From: Hyposmocoma kahamanoa
Taxonomy: Eukaryota > Arthropoda > Insecta > Lepidoptera > Cosmopterigidae
Reading direction: 5' to 3'
Length of the DNA stretch: 64,000 nucleotides
Assembly: GCF_003589595.1 (NCBI RefSeq)
Contig: NW_020654748.1
Coordinates: 2,920,320-2,984,319, forward strand
Shown here one piece after another: positions 53,506-63,953 of this stretch (positions are counted from its first letter, which is position 1; the number at the start of each line of letters is the position of its first letter). Under the pieces are notes generated by a model. That model was given only the letters and a program-made list of their open reading frames with translations, did no database searches and was not told where the DNA came from. The position numbers were made by a program, and so were the translations under genes.

Positions 53506-54347
53506 AAATTTGCTACGGCATACTGTAATTGGACGTGACCGTCGACTAGATTATAGAGACTTAAGCGTATTTGGCAATATCCATTTGGGTAATAATAAAA
53601 TGATATTGTAAATGAATATTGTTTCGAAATTTTTAAATATTGATTGAAGTTACATTTATTTATTTTTCTATATACTTGCAAACATTACAGCTTTTAAATT
53701 TGATCTGCAATCCTCAATCACAAACTTATGTTACCAATTACAAAGTCTGTCAAATTACAATTCATTTATAACATATATGTTTGTTTATTTATTTATGTCA
53801 ACATACCAAATAATGAGAATCTCAAGCGTATTTAAATCTTTATTATACAAAACTACAATATCATTTTAATTCCATTTCAAATAAGTCATTTCATAATGTT
53901 GAGAGCGATTTAAGAAACAATCTTTCAAATCGACTTTATAACTCAAAAACAAAGCTAGTAATATGCTCATTACGTACCGCATATTTGGACAAAACAAATC
54001 GCTAGTAAATATTCTGGTATTTACACTATTTACTCGAAGTGACAAACTGACTAAAAATTACCAAATCGGCCTTCGCTCGCAAGAACAACTCAAACAAAAC
54101 AATTTGCAAACATGACTGGTCAAATATTTTCAACAAATAGGAAACCCTTGGTAACCGCTCGTTTGACAATGTTATGCTAAGTGATTTTGCTTCAATTAAC
54201 TGTTTAACGTCCTTGTTTCTTACAGAAATTCTTTACGTTAATGTCTGTAACAAATATGCCCAAAATAAACATTGTGCGTTAACAATGGTGTTGAGAACTT
54301 GAAAACTTTGTCATGAAATTAAAAGATACAGAATGAAGGAATAAGAT
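53506..54347. other. Unassigned AT-rich intergenic sequence
   Basis: No gene or repeat recognised. Confidence 0.45.
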
Positions 54348-54520
54348 AACTGCCTCCATTGCCAAACGGTTACTATGCTGGACTGCCACGTAGAGGACCT
54401 GGGCTCGATTCCAGGCCGGGAGAAATAGATGTATGGCCTAGATTTATTTCTCTCGTGAGTTTGGGTGTAATGTGTGTGTCTATGTCACGCGCGACCAAGG
54501 GTTTCCCTAGTGCGCGACTT
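54348..54520 (+). mobile_element. SINE-1
   Basis: ACTGCCTCCATTGCCAAACG (box A altered), GGGCTCGATTCCAGGCCGGG (box B altered), CTCGTGAGTTTGGGTGTAAT, AGGGTTTCCCTAGTGCGCGA. The GTTGTCTATG block is shortened. It abuts a family C end. Confidence 0.8.
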
Positions 54521-54527
54521 TTTTTTT

Positions 54528-54730
54528 ATAAAGTGTCAGTGCGCATTTGACCTCCATCTCACCTGATGGAAAGTGACCATGAGGACGACGATGGAGCATG
54601 CACACCTAAATAATGCCTATTCACTCTCGCCGTGAAAAGGCCCAAGTTATAACGTTCAGAGAACAAGTCTGCAGGCAGGGAATTCCGCTCCAGAGCCGTT
54701 CGCCATATAAAGGTGGGGCTATGAGGGTGT
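54528..54730 (-). mobile_element. LINE family C, 3' end
   Basis: ATCTCACCTGATGGAAAGTG, AATAATGCCTATTCACTCTC, AACAAGTCTGCAGGCAGGGA, CCGTTCGCCATATAAAGGTG: the same text as 50711-50890 with small changes; coding remnant as there. Confidence 0.7.
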
Positions 54731-55115
54731 AGCGTTATTGTTATATTAAATATGAATACTTTTAATTATGGATATTTTTGAAGAAACGCATTACCAGAAC
54801 GTTTAATTTGAAAAAAGAATTACTTCAATCGTCTTTTGTTTAAACTCTCTGGTTTACGTGGCCAGTGGTTAATATGAACGCTCGGACGTTGTTATGACGC
54901 GCTAATGCATTTTAAGGACTAGACTAATCTACTGTTGAAAAATTAAACAAACAGAAAGAATACTTTCATCACACTTCCACAAAAAATGAATCATGCGAAT
55001 GCGAATGCGACCTGTTCGTAGGATCGGAGGGAGCGGAATTCTTCTTACCCTCATTTTTGTGTTTATTAGGCAATATGACATGTAATAGGTTTATGCGACA
55101 CCGTTTTATGTATTT
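54731..55115. other. Unassigned intergenic sequence
   Basis: No gene or repeat recognised. Confidence 0.4.
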
Positions 55116-55322
55116 ATTACCGACTTCAAAAATGAAGAAGGTTAATTCGACTGTATTTTTTGTTTGTTACGTGAATATTCTTTTTTTGTTGGAAAGACCC
55201 ACCTATGGGTGGCTAACTAGGGGATGAATCCGGTTTTGCGCACTTTCCGGTAATTGATTTGAATAAAACTTGTCAAATATATGTAATTCCGCGAACTTTT
55301 GAGGTCGTTTTTTTCTATAAAA
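55116..55322 (-). repeat. Family D repeat, reversed, internally deleted
   Basis: TTACCGACTTCAAAAATGAA, TTGTTGGAAAGACCCACCTA, GGCTAACTAGGGGATGAATC, then extra sequence and CTTTTGAGGTCGTTTTTT. The middle of the element is shortened. Confidence 0.65.
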
Positions 55323-55616
55323 AATTATGATTTACTTAACATAAGCGATGCATGTTATACATACTCCTATTATACTTTCGATGTCTTCTCTACTAACAAT
55401 ATTTAAATTACATTTAAACAACAAGTACACCAGATGTCCGGTTTAAACAAAAAATTAACAAAAGCCTTCCTGCATTTTATCATAGGTTGTTATTGCAATA
55501 CCTTTCAGTTAACTGTGAAGGATAACCTTCTTGAGCCTAGGTTTCGTTATGAACACTTAAGAATTGAGAAAAAATAACTGACAACTATTGCAGAGATTAC
55601 AAATCAACTAAAGGAT

Positions 55617-55740
55617 AGACATGGAACTATTTTTTCGGATCTAAATCGTGTGTATTTATTAGGCCTAAGAAACAAACTTTTCGGGCTCATTACAGGTTCT
55701 ATTATTATATATAGCCACTGTTGACATGGACACGACCATA
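55617..55740 (+). repeat. Family E repeat, diverged
   Basis: GGAACTATTTTTTCGGATCT, AAATCGTGTGTATTTATTAG, AACTTTTCGGGCTCATTACA, CACTGTTGACATGG. Confidence 0.6.
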
Positions 55741-55925
55741 CCGACCTAAGAGCCAAAATGTCGACCACAAAAAAAGACTATGTTAAAAATGTGTAACAAC
55801 AACAAAAACCTAAAAAAATGGATTGATCCAAAGAAGTATTTTTGCGTCAGTTTTGTTAACTGTAGATTTTGAGGTTTAAAACTACAGTGAATCAAAAACT
55901 TAACACTAAAGATTATTATCATTTT

Positions 55926-56120
55926 ATGTTCATAACAGTTCGAGTGTCATTCAATACCCTAAATAACAAAGATCTGAGAGGCACTGCCACGTTGAAAAGT
56001 GCCATGTGCCTGTAATTTGACCAGCACCCTTCAAAACCAAAACACAGCAATGCTCACAAATTCCTTGGCGGCAGAAATAGGTAAGATAGCAGTATTTTCC
56101 TGGACGAACTCTATAACAAG
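55926..56120 (-). mobile_element. Family A copy
   Basis: CATAACAGTTCGAGTGTCAT, AAAGATCTGAGAGGCACTGC, GTGCCTGTAATTTGACCAGC, GGCGGCAGAAATAGGTAAGA, TGGACGAACTCTATAACAAG. The poly(A) side is missing. Confidence 0.8.
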
Positions 56121-56124
56121 TACG

Positions 56125-56375
56125 AATGTACTTGGATTTCAAAAATCCATTGTAGTGACCGTTTAACTCTTGCAGGTTGTCTTGGTCCATCATATTTGAA
56201 ATAAACATTGTAAATGACAAATGTATACAAATCTTTATTTACAAAAAGCAACGCTAGAGTTTCTTCGTCATTCTTCTCAGGGAATCTGCTATACCAATGG
56301 GTAATTGAGTTTAATTAAAGGGATCGATTTCGAGTGTAATTTGCTTACGTATGAAATAAAAATTATTTGAGTTTG
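56125..56375 (+). mobile_element. LINE family B2, degraded 3' end
   Basis: TTTGAAATAAACATTGTAAA, AGAGTTTCTTCGTCATTCTT, CTCAGGGAATCTGC and TTTGAGTTTGATTA tail. It aligns with the 3' UTR of the 22890 copy. Confidence 0.5.
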
Positions 56376-58479
56376 ATTATTTCTAAGATTATAAAAATGG
56401 CATTGGAAGTGTAGATAAAAATAGAAAGAAAAATCTCTATAGACTCATCAATATTAACGTTTCGCCGTAGATAAATTTTGCAAAAGGAAATGAAACCACT
56501 TGTTCTAAGAATCTGGTTGCTGTTTATCTTTAGTTGTAAATACAAGGTTGGCCTTGCAGAAGGTAGAGATCAGTTTCTTATACTAATTTGAAAACTAAGC
56601 CCGCACAGATCGACCGAGTTTTTGCATGTAGCTGTAATTTAATCGACCGATTCGAGATGCGCACGAGTGATTCAGATTGAGATCTTTTTAAAACGTCTAA
56701 TCTTACACGTATTCGAGGCTTAAAAACTAAAGTACATTTGAGAGATGGTGAAAATTTTGATATCAATATTCTTGAACTTAGTCTTATCGTCACCGATTAC
56801 CAAAAGCTGTCAGATACTTTAACCGAATAATAAGCTTAGCTATTGAAAAGAGAAACGTAACCAATAGTGCACTGAAAGAAATTTTGTATCTTGAAATCTT
56901 TCAGCATTATTTTTTTCAATATGAAACTTATTTATCGTTGTAAACAAACAAATAAAACATAACAAAAATAAAGAAATTAACTCAACGGAAATATAAGAAT
57001 TCGATGTCAGCGATAAGTTCTCGAAGGACACAAATATTGTACATTAATTAGCATATCAATTTTGAGTATTTCGGGTCAAATAAACTATTTTAAAATGATT
57101 ATAAAATAATTTAATGTCTTATGAATATATACACGGCCTTTAACCTTATTTTAATAAACTAGGAAATTGAATTAACGTTTTAATTAATACCTCAATAAAT
57201 TACGAAATGAATGACACAAGGAGCGGAATTCAAAATCTTAACTCTTTTATTCGGCAACGAGTGGCCTACTAAAACGGACCTCAAAACGATTCAAAACTAC
57301 TTTATTTCCTAACAATGGACGACTACAGTTATGAAATAAAACTGAACATTTAACTGAACTATCACAAATCTGATATTTAATTGTATCCGATACCGGGGCC
57401 GGAGTAAAAAGTAATAAACGCTCCGAGGTCCACCAGATTAAGCAAAGTTCAACGCTCACTGTTAGAGAATAATTTCTCTACAAACAAAAATAGAAGAAAA
57501 CCACATTAGTTCGGTGTCGAGAGCGAATTTGACAAAGTAAAAAATAACAAAGTTAGCGGCACAACTTTTTTACAAGCACAAAAGAGCTCAATAGTCGTTT
57601 TTCGATCGGTTTTTGCACATCTGTTTGGTTCCACCGTACACATGGCACTTTCGATTGATGTTAAACAGTCGAGGCCACCAGATCATCTGAATATGCAAAA
57701 GTTTTTGCTAGTAGTGCAGTCTCAGAATCTTACACGATTTCTTATCGAATTTCTACTACTAGGTCAAATTATATAAATCAACAAATAGATTTTTTATTTA
57801 AATGAATAAATAGTTTTAAACCAAATAGATTTGAAATAGATTAATGTTAAGACAGACTTGATGCCATAGCTAAGATAACGGTTTAAAATATTCAGAAAGT
57901 AAAATTGTTACTCATTGCTTGGATTGTAATAAAAATGTTGACTTCGCCATCCGATATAAATCAATCGCAAGTGAACATGATGCTGATAAATAAAACAAGT
58001 GTACTTAAACAAAAACAGCAATTGTTTGCTGACCGACATACTTTTTATAAGATGCCAAATTAAGTGGTTTATTGGAAATTATTAGTTCACGTTTTACATT
58101 GACAAGGGCAAGGACTGTTTCAACAATCGTGCCTAAGTAACTGTGACTAATGTCCGAATTCTCCCCAGTTGCGTATTTTAAGATTTTAATTATTTTTCTT
58201 GTAACAATTAAATTGGCTTTTAAATCATTAACAGTCGAAACAGGTTTTCTGAGAAATTCGTCACCAGCTTTATCAATTTCGCTTTATTACTTACTGAAAC
58301 TGTCAAAAGCACGTTTACTGAGCCGACCTCAACAAGGTGTTCTTGACTTAGAGTCCAGCCTTCCTTAAATGGGATCTTAAAAATCCAGTCACTTACACTG
58401 AACACTGCACTCTGAAAATCAAGTTAGCACTTCACGAAAGTCCTGCGTCAGCCGGGAACCTGTTTCTAGATTCCGGTTT
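56376..58479. other. Unique-looking intergenic sequence without recognised repeats
   Basis: No repeat families are recognised over about 2.1 kb, unusual for this window. The frames at 56578, 57247 and 58150 have no domain. It precedes the CpG-rich patch and could be upstream regulatory DNA. Confidence 0.35.
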
Positions 58480-58770
58480 GAAGAAAGGTCACTTTCCACG
58501 TTTTGGGTTCGGGAGATTAGACAGTTCCAGTTCAACAATGTTCGGGTTGAAAGGAAAGTCTTTTGAAAGTTTCGTGTGTAAACTTTTTTCGCGATGTGTC
58601 GGTCGGCGGCGCGCGCCGGCGTACGGGCGTCGCTGGCGGCGGCACGGGGCAGACTGGCGCGCTCTGCACTATGGTAATTTTAGCAGTGTGCACTCGAAGC
58701 CTCCACATCGCCACACTATTGCTTGTATGTGTTGGACTCTTGCAGATTCCCTTACCATGATATTCTCGCG
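58480..58770 (+). promoter_or_regulatory. CpG-rich patch, candidate host promoter or first exon
   Basis: 58590-58665 is extremely rich in CG dinucleotides (GGTCGGCGGCGCGCGCCGGC, then GTACGGGCGTCGCTGGCGGC), with no inverted repeats or SINE/LINE text. It follows 2 kb of non-repetitive sequence. Downstream, an ATG at 58671 opens MVILAVCTRSLHIATLLLVC, then VGLLQIPLP and a stop. This looks like a signal peptide: a short basic start and a long hydrophobic core. TTGTATGT at about 58714-58721 offers a possible splice donor inside this core. Together this could be a first exon of a secreted or membrane protein gene on the plus strand. The evidence is compositional only; no partner exon is visible in the window. 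Confidence 0.3.
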
Positions 58771-59267
58771 ATAAACTGCGATCACTCACACTATTTCCAT
58801 TGCCGCAAGACTACTTTCCAAATTAATAGTACCAAGAACTTGCGTGGCAATGGATTTAAAATATTTGTTGTCATGACATGTGAAAAGTGCAATAGGGCGA
58901 GGCATCAGGTTCTGGAGCTTTGCTCATTTATTGTTATGGCCTGCAGTCGGGTGCATAGTTTTATGAAATTGGCTTTTTGTTCTTGCCGTCTGGTCCCTAA
59001 GGAGAGGTTTAAATACTGTTTATGGGGGTCGCTGAACTTGAACGTGATTCGCGGCTCTATTAACATTTAGTTTTGCACACATAATTTGTATTTAATTTTT
59101 ATTATATAATTCTTTGATTTCTTATTCTCTTTTTACTGTGCGTTCTCGTACAGTTGTCTGATGTAGGTTTGTAGGGATTTTAAAATTATGTCATATTTAT
59201 ACCACATGAGATTCATCAACAAGTTCGGTGTTTTTCTCATACTGTTTGCTGTCTGGCAAGTTATAAC
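58771..59267. other. Unassigned intergenic sequence
   Basis: The 115-codon frame 58723-59070 has no recognisable domain and starts inside the candidate first exon. Not called. Confidence 0.35.
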
Positions 59268-59355
59268 TTTTGTCTCATCATCATCAGCTTGTCTCAGTCC
59301 ACTACTGGAAATTGGCCTCCTCAATCCGCGCCATTTCTTCCGGTCCTCACCTCGT
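59268..59355. repeat. Insect LINE-tail-like repeat
   Basis: TCTCATCATCATCAGCTTGT, TCAGTCCACTACTGGAAATT, GGCCTCCTCAATCCGCGCCA. The phrase 'CAGTCCACTxCTGGAxATxGGCCTCC' recurs widely in insect genomes as a LINE end. Confidence 0.5.
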
Positions 59356-60056
59356 CTTATTCATAACTTTTGTCTGTCTAGATTTTATTTGAACACAAAA
59401 TTTTTCTTCTCCCTAATGCTAATTTGGGCGTCAAAGTCCATTTTTATTTAGAAAATTTCATATGTAGGTACTCTTGATAAAATAGACGATTATGTCGCAA
59501 ACCCCTTGCTTTTTTATATATTTTTACAAAGTTTTTGGTTTGTTTATTTTTGCTTGTCAGAGATATGTCATGTAAAGTATATTTTATGATGTTTCTCATT
59601 ATAAGTATTTCTTCACTCCTTTTCTGTCTTTTTTCATCAGTTCATAGTGTCAATTTCACATTATTATAAAGATACATATGTGAAAGTGACATTACAAGAA
59701 AATTTATTATACATACGAAAATTACATCTATGATATAACTCAATCCACTTGAGACATTAATTTCAAAGTTTATTTGCATTCTTATTTCGAAGTAATGGAG
59801 TCTTTTTGAACCCTCTATAGTTTCCAAGCTCCCAGTCTAATCCATGACTAAGATATCATAAATTAGATTAGGAGCTTGGATATTTTGTGACTTGGCAATC
59901 GCGCCACACACTTATGCATTGTGCTTCTAGACTATTTATGTTTTTAATTTATGTATTCATGTAAATTGAAACACGTTATCATGTTATGTTTTAACAACGA
60001 ATGCTGTTACTAAGATAAATATAAATCTTCGAGTTTCTGCTTATTGTTTCTTTTTA
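59356..60056. other. Unassigned AT-rich sequence with a short hairpin
   Basis: 59823-59841 and 59862-59880 (CCAAGCTCC ... GGAGCTTGG) are 19-nt inverted repeats with two mismatches. No gene recognised. Confidence 0.45.
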
Positions 60057-60165
60057 TACCAAATGACTGACGGGGTGAACAAGACGTGGGCCTGATGTAA
60101 GCGACACGCCTGTTCATAACAGTTGCAATGTCCGACTCAAAAGTCCCACGTGCCTGTAATTTCAC
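60057..60165 (-). mobile_element. Family A, internally deleted fragment
   Basis: GACGGGGTGAACAAGACGTG, GTAAGCGACACGCCTGTTCA, TAACAGTTGCAATGTCCGAC, then AAAAGTCCCACGTGCCTGTA; about 60 bp missing between. Confidence 0.75.
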
Positions 60166-60244
60166 CACTTGCTTTTTGTTTTTTATGTTTATATACATGT
60201 AAACATTTTATGATACCACTAAAACGGATGATATATTTTACCAA

Positions 60245-60310
60245 CTATTTAAAATATTAGTGTACAAAGGCGAGCTTATCCCATAAAGGGATTTCTTCCA
60301 ACTAACCTTT
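60245..60310 (-). repeat. LINE tail shared with 46185
   Basis: TGTACAAAGGCGAGCTTATC, CCATAAAGGGATTTCTTCCA, ACTAACC. Complement of a Jockey-type 3' UTR word. Confidence 0.5.
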
Positions 60311-61091
60311 TTTTATCCATAAACCTCCGACCAGCGTCTTGGACCTCCGAGGAGGCACAAACATAAGTAGCTTGTTTGATGAATAGTCAGGGGTAAAAAG
60401 AACGTCTAGAGAGTACCAAGACTTGACTTCATTTGTTATACTTAATATAACTTGTCCAGTAACAAAATTCGCACTCGGATTAGTATAGTGAGTCACGTGA
60501 AGTGATTCACTGTTAGAATGTATATAAATTGAGAACTAACAACTCGGCCAGGATCACTGACAGGTTTCGATGTCTTTGTTTATTTGTTACTGATTTTTTT
60601 TTTGATGCACGAAGCCCCTACATATTAAACTTTATAGGAGTTGTAGGTATACTTGAAAAGAGGATTTCAAAAGCAATGAAAGAAAGGACACTTACGTTGT
60701 AAACTTCCGGAAAACAGTCACATTCTTTTTTTGAAAATTTGGAATGAATTATGGCGGTGGTCGCCCAGTACTAAGATGGTTGCTTCGCAAGGGTCGACGG
60801 TTAGGATCTCGGTCGTGGCTTGTGGCTTTAATTTGAAACGTTACCTAAATATATCTGCGAATGTTTAGTAGAAATACCTTTACTAATTTATAAATTTAAT
60901 CATCCACTTTCAACTTTTCGCGGATACTGTCGCGAATGGCTCTTACAGTGCAGCCTCTTGCACTTGTATTAGAGTGATACTGATAGGATTTATTATGCTA
61001 AGTTTCCATATTCTAAAATAAAATACCTTAATTACAATACCTAATTTGAGACTCGACGTCCCAAAATAAAGATTTAGTTACAATACTTTAA
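60311..61091. other. Unassigned intergenic sequence
   Basis: No gene or repeat recognised. Confidence 0.4.
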
Positions 61092-61262
61092 CAAGGTTAT
61101 TTATTATAATTATTAATATAAAGATCGAACACTCAGAAAATATTCCTTCGATCTGGCTGGATTCGAACCGACCGACGTCTTCTGGCATACCGTGCCAGAC
61201 GCTATACCAACTAAGCCACGCAACGAACCAGGGGACATCACGAATTTTTCTATGCGCTTGTT
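61092..61262 (-). mobile_element. SINE-2, near full length
   Basis: Plus-strand text TATAATTATTAATATAAAGA, TCGAACACTCAGAAAATATT, GGATTCGAACCGACCGACGT (box B complement), CTATACCAACTAAGCCACGC (box A complement), ACGAATTTTTCTATGCGCTT. It mirrors 46897-47060. Family A follows. Confidence 0.8.
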
Positions 61263-61275
61263 TGTCGTGTCACCC

Positions 61276-61520
61276 TTTTGACGCCAAGCAGTAATGTGAG
61301 CATTACTATGTTCCGGTTTTGAAGGTAAGTGTGTTAGTGAAATTACAGGCACATAGGACTTGTCAAATTATGTCTCAGGGTAGCAGGTGCAGTGGGAGTG
61401 TCCCTCAGATCTTTGCGATTTAAAGCTCTGAATGGTACTGCAACTGTTATGAACAGGCGTGTAGCTTACCAACAGGCACACGACTTATTCGTCCCGTCAC
61501 TTGATATTATAAATAAAGTT
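61276..61520 (+). mobile_element. Family A, 5'-truncated
   Basis: GACGCCAAGCAGTAATGTGA, GTTCCGGTTTTGAAGGTAAG, GGTGCAGTGGGAGTGTCCCT, TACCAACAGGCACACGACTT, CGTCCCGTCACTTGATATTA, A-rich end. Confidence 0.85.
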
Positions 61521-62018
61521 TAGGGCACACACGGCACTACGCGAGATGGGCCATCGTTTAAATCGCACCTCATAAACAATCCAGGGTAGAACTATCCGAA
61601 GATCACCACCTGAGCAAATTGTCCTTACTTCGACCAGCTTGAGTCCGTAGCCTGTTTAAAGACTTCCAGATCGGCCACGGCAATTCTTGTCCAGGAAGAA
61701 GATTCTCAGAAGGCGGGACAAAAGTAGATGGTACTCTTTCGCACCAAAGGGTGCTCCTCGCCTGGCCCAGTGCTTAGAGGACCGATTATGAATTAATTGT
61801 GCATAAGGTGCCAACACTCGAAAGCCATTTAGGCTCTTTCGCAACCCGCATTAAGTGTCGATACAATCTCTAATGGCTTTGGTTGATTCTACATAACAGT
61901 GAAAGTATGGAATCAAAACTTTTTGGAAAAAACATTAACACGATTCTTAAAAATTTTCACGATAGAAAGAAAAACACAAACTTACCTGCATTCAGTAGGT
62001 ACTTTACACATACAAATT
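61521..62018. other. Unassigned; GC-richer at 61560-61850
   Basis: Best frame minus-strand 61844-61656 (62 codons), no recognisable domain. Possibly an old repeat or gene relic. Confidence 0.3.
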
Positions 62019-62062
62019 ATTTAGGTCAGTTGACATAATATTTTATGTCAACTGACCTAAAT
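62019..62062. repeat. Perfect 20-bp inverted repeat, 4-nt loop
   Basis: 62019-62038 (ATTTAGGTCAGTTGACATAA) and 62043-62062 are exact complements separated by TATT. Confidence 0.95.
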
Positions 62063-62339
62063 TGGACATTTATAAGTAGTATACGATATACATTTCTCAA
62101 ATGGTTTTAATTTCGTTTGTAGAAAATTTTGAAATAAAGCCAGTGTATAAAAATGATTCAGTAAGGAAAATCTTAATTCGAGCTCAGTATTATCGACTCA
62201 TAATAATAATATAGCAGACAACTAGGTACACCAATTGCCTAGTCTCAAACTAGGGAGTCGTAATGTACTATAAGTACCAGAGCAACGAAACTCACTCCGG
62301 GACACAACGAGAATACTTGAACCAAATTAGAATGTTCAT

Positions 62340-62425
62340 TGCCTTAGGCTTACGGGAATCGAACCCGAGAACTCCTCATTTTGCGCTCACAAATTTAACC
62401 TCTGGACTACCGAGATCGTTATTAA
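62340..62425 (-). mobile_element. tRNA-like element (SINE-4 or tRNA pseudogene)
   Basis: On the minus strand, TAGTCCAGAGG (62399-62409) fits the pol III box A consensus and GGTTCGATTCC (62355-62365) box B, 33 bp apart. A full cloverleaf with matching acceptor stem is not seen, so a functional tRNA is not called. Only one copy is in the window. Confidence 0.5.
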
Positions 62426-62610
62426 GTCAGCGATATATAGAGTTAAACCCTCCTTAACCCTGGATTGGAGATGTTGTTGTTGTTTGTTATTGAATAGTTG
62501 ACGAGCAATAAAATCGGACAGCTATCAGGAAAATTGGCCCCTTTATTTGAATTTTACAACTTTGTTTATTTTTACAACTCTAATTAATATTTATTGATGC
62601 ATTAAACACT

Positions 62611-62829
62611 TTAAATCCGAGAAATGACAGTCCGAAATGTCACAGGGATCATTTTATCTTTAGGTGTACAAGCGATATTTGTGTTTTCTCGCATTCGAAT
62701 AGGACTTAGTGCACAAGCGACATCCGAAGGGGGTCCGAGTTTTCTAGATTTGTATGGTCTCGGATTCGGAAAGAATACGAATCGGATGTAGTCCACAAAT
62801 GCGCTTATATCACATTCGAATAAAGCCAC
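62611..62829 (-). repeat. Family F repeat, uninterrupted copy
   Basis: The complement of the 18807-19176 copy without the MITE. Shared: CATCCGATTCGTATTC, CCATACAAATCTAGAAAACT, GTGCACTAAGTCC, ATCGCTTGTACACCTAAAGA (all minus strand). Confidence 0.8.
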
Positions 62830-63005
62830 ATATGATCATGCTTTGATAGAGCTTTTATTATTTAAAAGTCGTAACAACAATACGAACTACATGTAACAAA
62901 TTATGCACATATGAAATTTCTTCAATTTATGCACAAATAGTTCAAAACTTCTCTCACGAAGAGTTGTGATTTTAATATGACCTTATCTTTTTTTTTTTTT
63001 TTAAA
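62830..63005. other. Unassigned; ends in a T-run
   Basis: AT-rich; the T-run at 62987-63002 precedes the SINE. Confidence 0.4.
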
Positions 63006-63210
63006 TAGCGCACACACTCAACATAGCCCCGCACTAGGGAAACCCTGTGTCGCGGGTGCCATGGACACACACATAGACAACCACAAATTACACCCACACT
63101 CACGAGAGAAATAAATGTAAGCCATACAAACATTTCTCCCGGCCCGGGAATCGAACCTGGGGCCTCTGCGTGGCAGTCCGGCATGGTAACCGTTCGGCCA
63201 CGGAGGCAGT
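63006..63210 (-). mobile_element. SINE-1, full length
   Basis: CGCACACACTCAACATAGCC to CCGTTCGGCCACGGAGGCAG. Box A TGGCCGAACGG and box B GGTTCGATTCC are perfect. It looks among the best preserved copies in the window; the AAT tail is missing. Confidence 0.9.
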
Positions 63211-63456
63211 TATCACAACAAGGATGCGAATTTTTGCATTAATACTCAAGTTATATCAACCTTTGGAATGGTTGCTAGTCTATGTAAATTGTATGATTTT
63301 TTTCGGGTGAATTAAGTGACGGCATTTTTAATACTTCAACTTTATTTTAGAAGATTTCTCAGAAGAGGTTTTCAAGATTATAGCGTCACCCTTATAATTT
63401 AAATTATTGCTTTTATTTTCAAAATCTTTATCTGCTAAAGTAATTACGTACACCTT

Positions 63457-63661
63457 TTTTATGATATCAAGTGACTATCTTAGGGGCACTGCCCCGTCAT
63501 CCTGAGACATAAGTTGATGAGTGCCATGTTCCTGTTATTTCACCAGCACACCTACCCTGGCTAACCGGAACGCAGTAATGCTCACATAGCTGCTTGGCGG
63601 CAGAAATAGTTAAAGTGACAGTACTGGACGAACTCTTTTACAAGGAGCTCTGCTGTTACTA
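63457..63661 (-). mobile_element. Family A, internally deleted
   Basis: TTTTTATGATATCAAGTGAC directly joined to TATCTTAGGGGCACTGCC, then CCTGAGACATAAGTTGATGA, TGCTTGGCGGCAGAAATAGT, GAGCTCTGCTGTTACTAA (5' boundary). Confidence 0.85.
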
Positions 63662-63953
63662 AATTTGTCTGATGCGTTTATTTCTTATGTCTGCTCTAGA
63701 GATGGAAGGGTGAGATCCTATGGTGCTCTACAAACAGAAGTTAATCCTAGTATGGACACCAGACTTTCCATTACCATAGGTAGGGTACAATAAAGCAGTG
63801 ACGAGGCGTTCATATAACTCGATTTTTACCGGCTTGTCTTAAATTTTCCACGTATTATAAAATACTATATTTTGTGCTAAATTTTAAGTAAAGAATAAGT
63901 TAACCAGTGAAATTAAGTGTACTAGTACCTTGTATGCTAATAAGTTGTGTTTA
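63662..63953. other. Unassigned intergenic sequence
   Basis: No gene or repeat recognised. Confidence 0.4.

Noticed and set aside
58723..59070. 115-codon plus-strand frame after the CpG patch
   Set aside because: No domain, unremarkable composition; starts in another frame of the candidate first exon. Left as unassigned.
4157..63210. CRISPR-like regularly spaced repeats, given many SINE-1 copies
   Set aside because: Copies are dispersed, in both orientations, of ~200 bp with irregular spacing and poly(A)/AAT tails; a eukaryotic SINE family.
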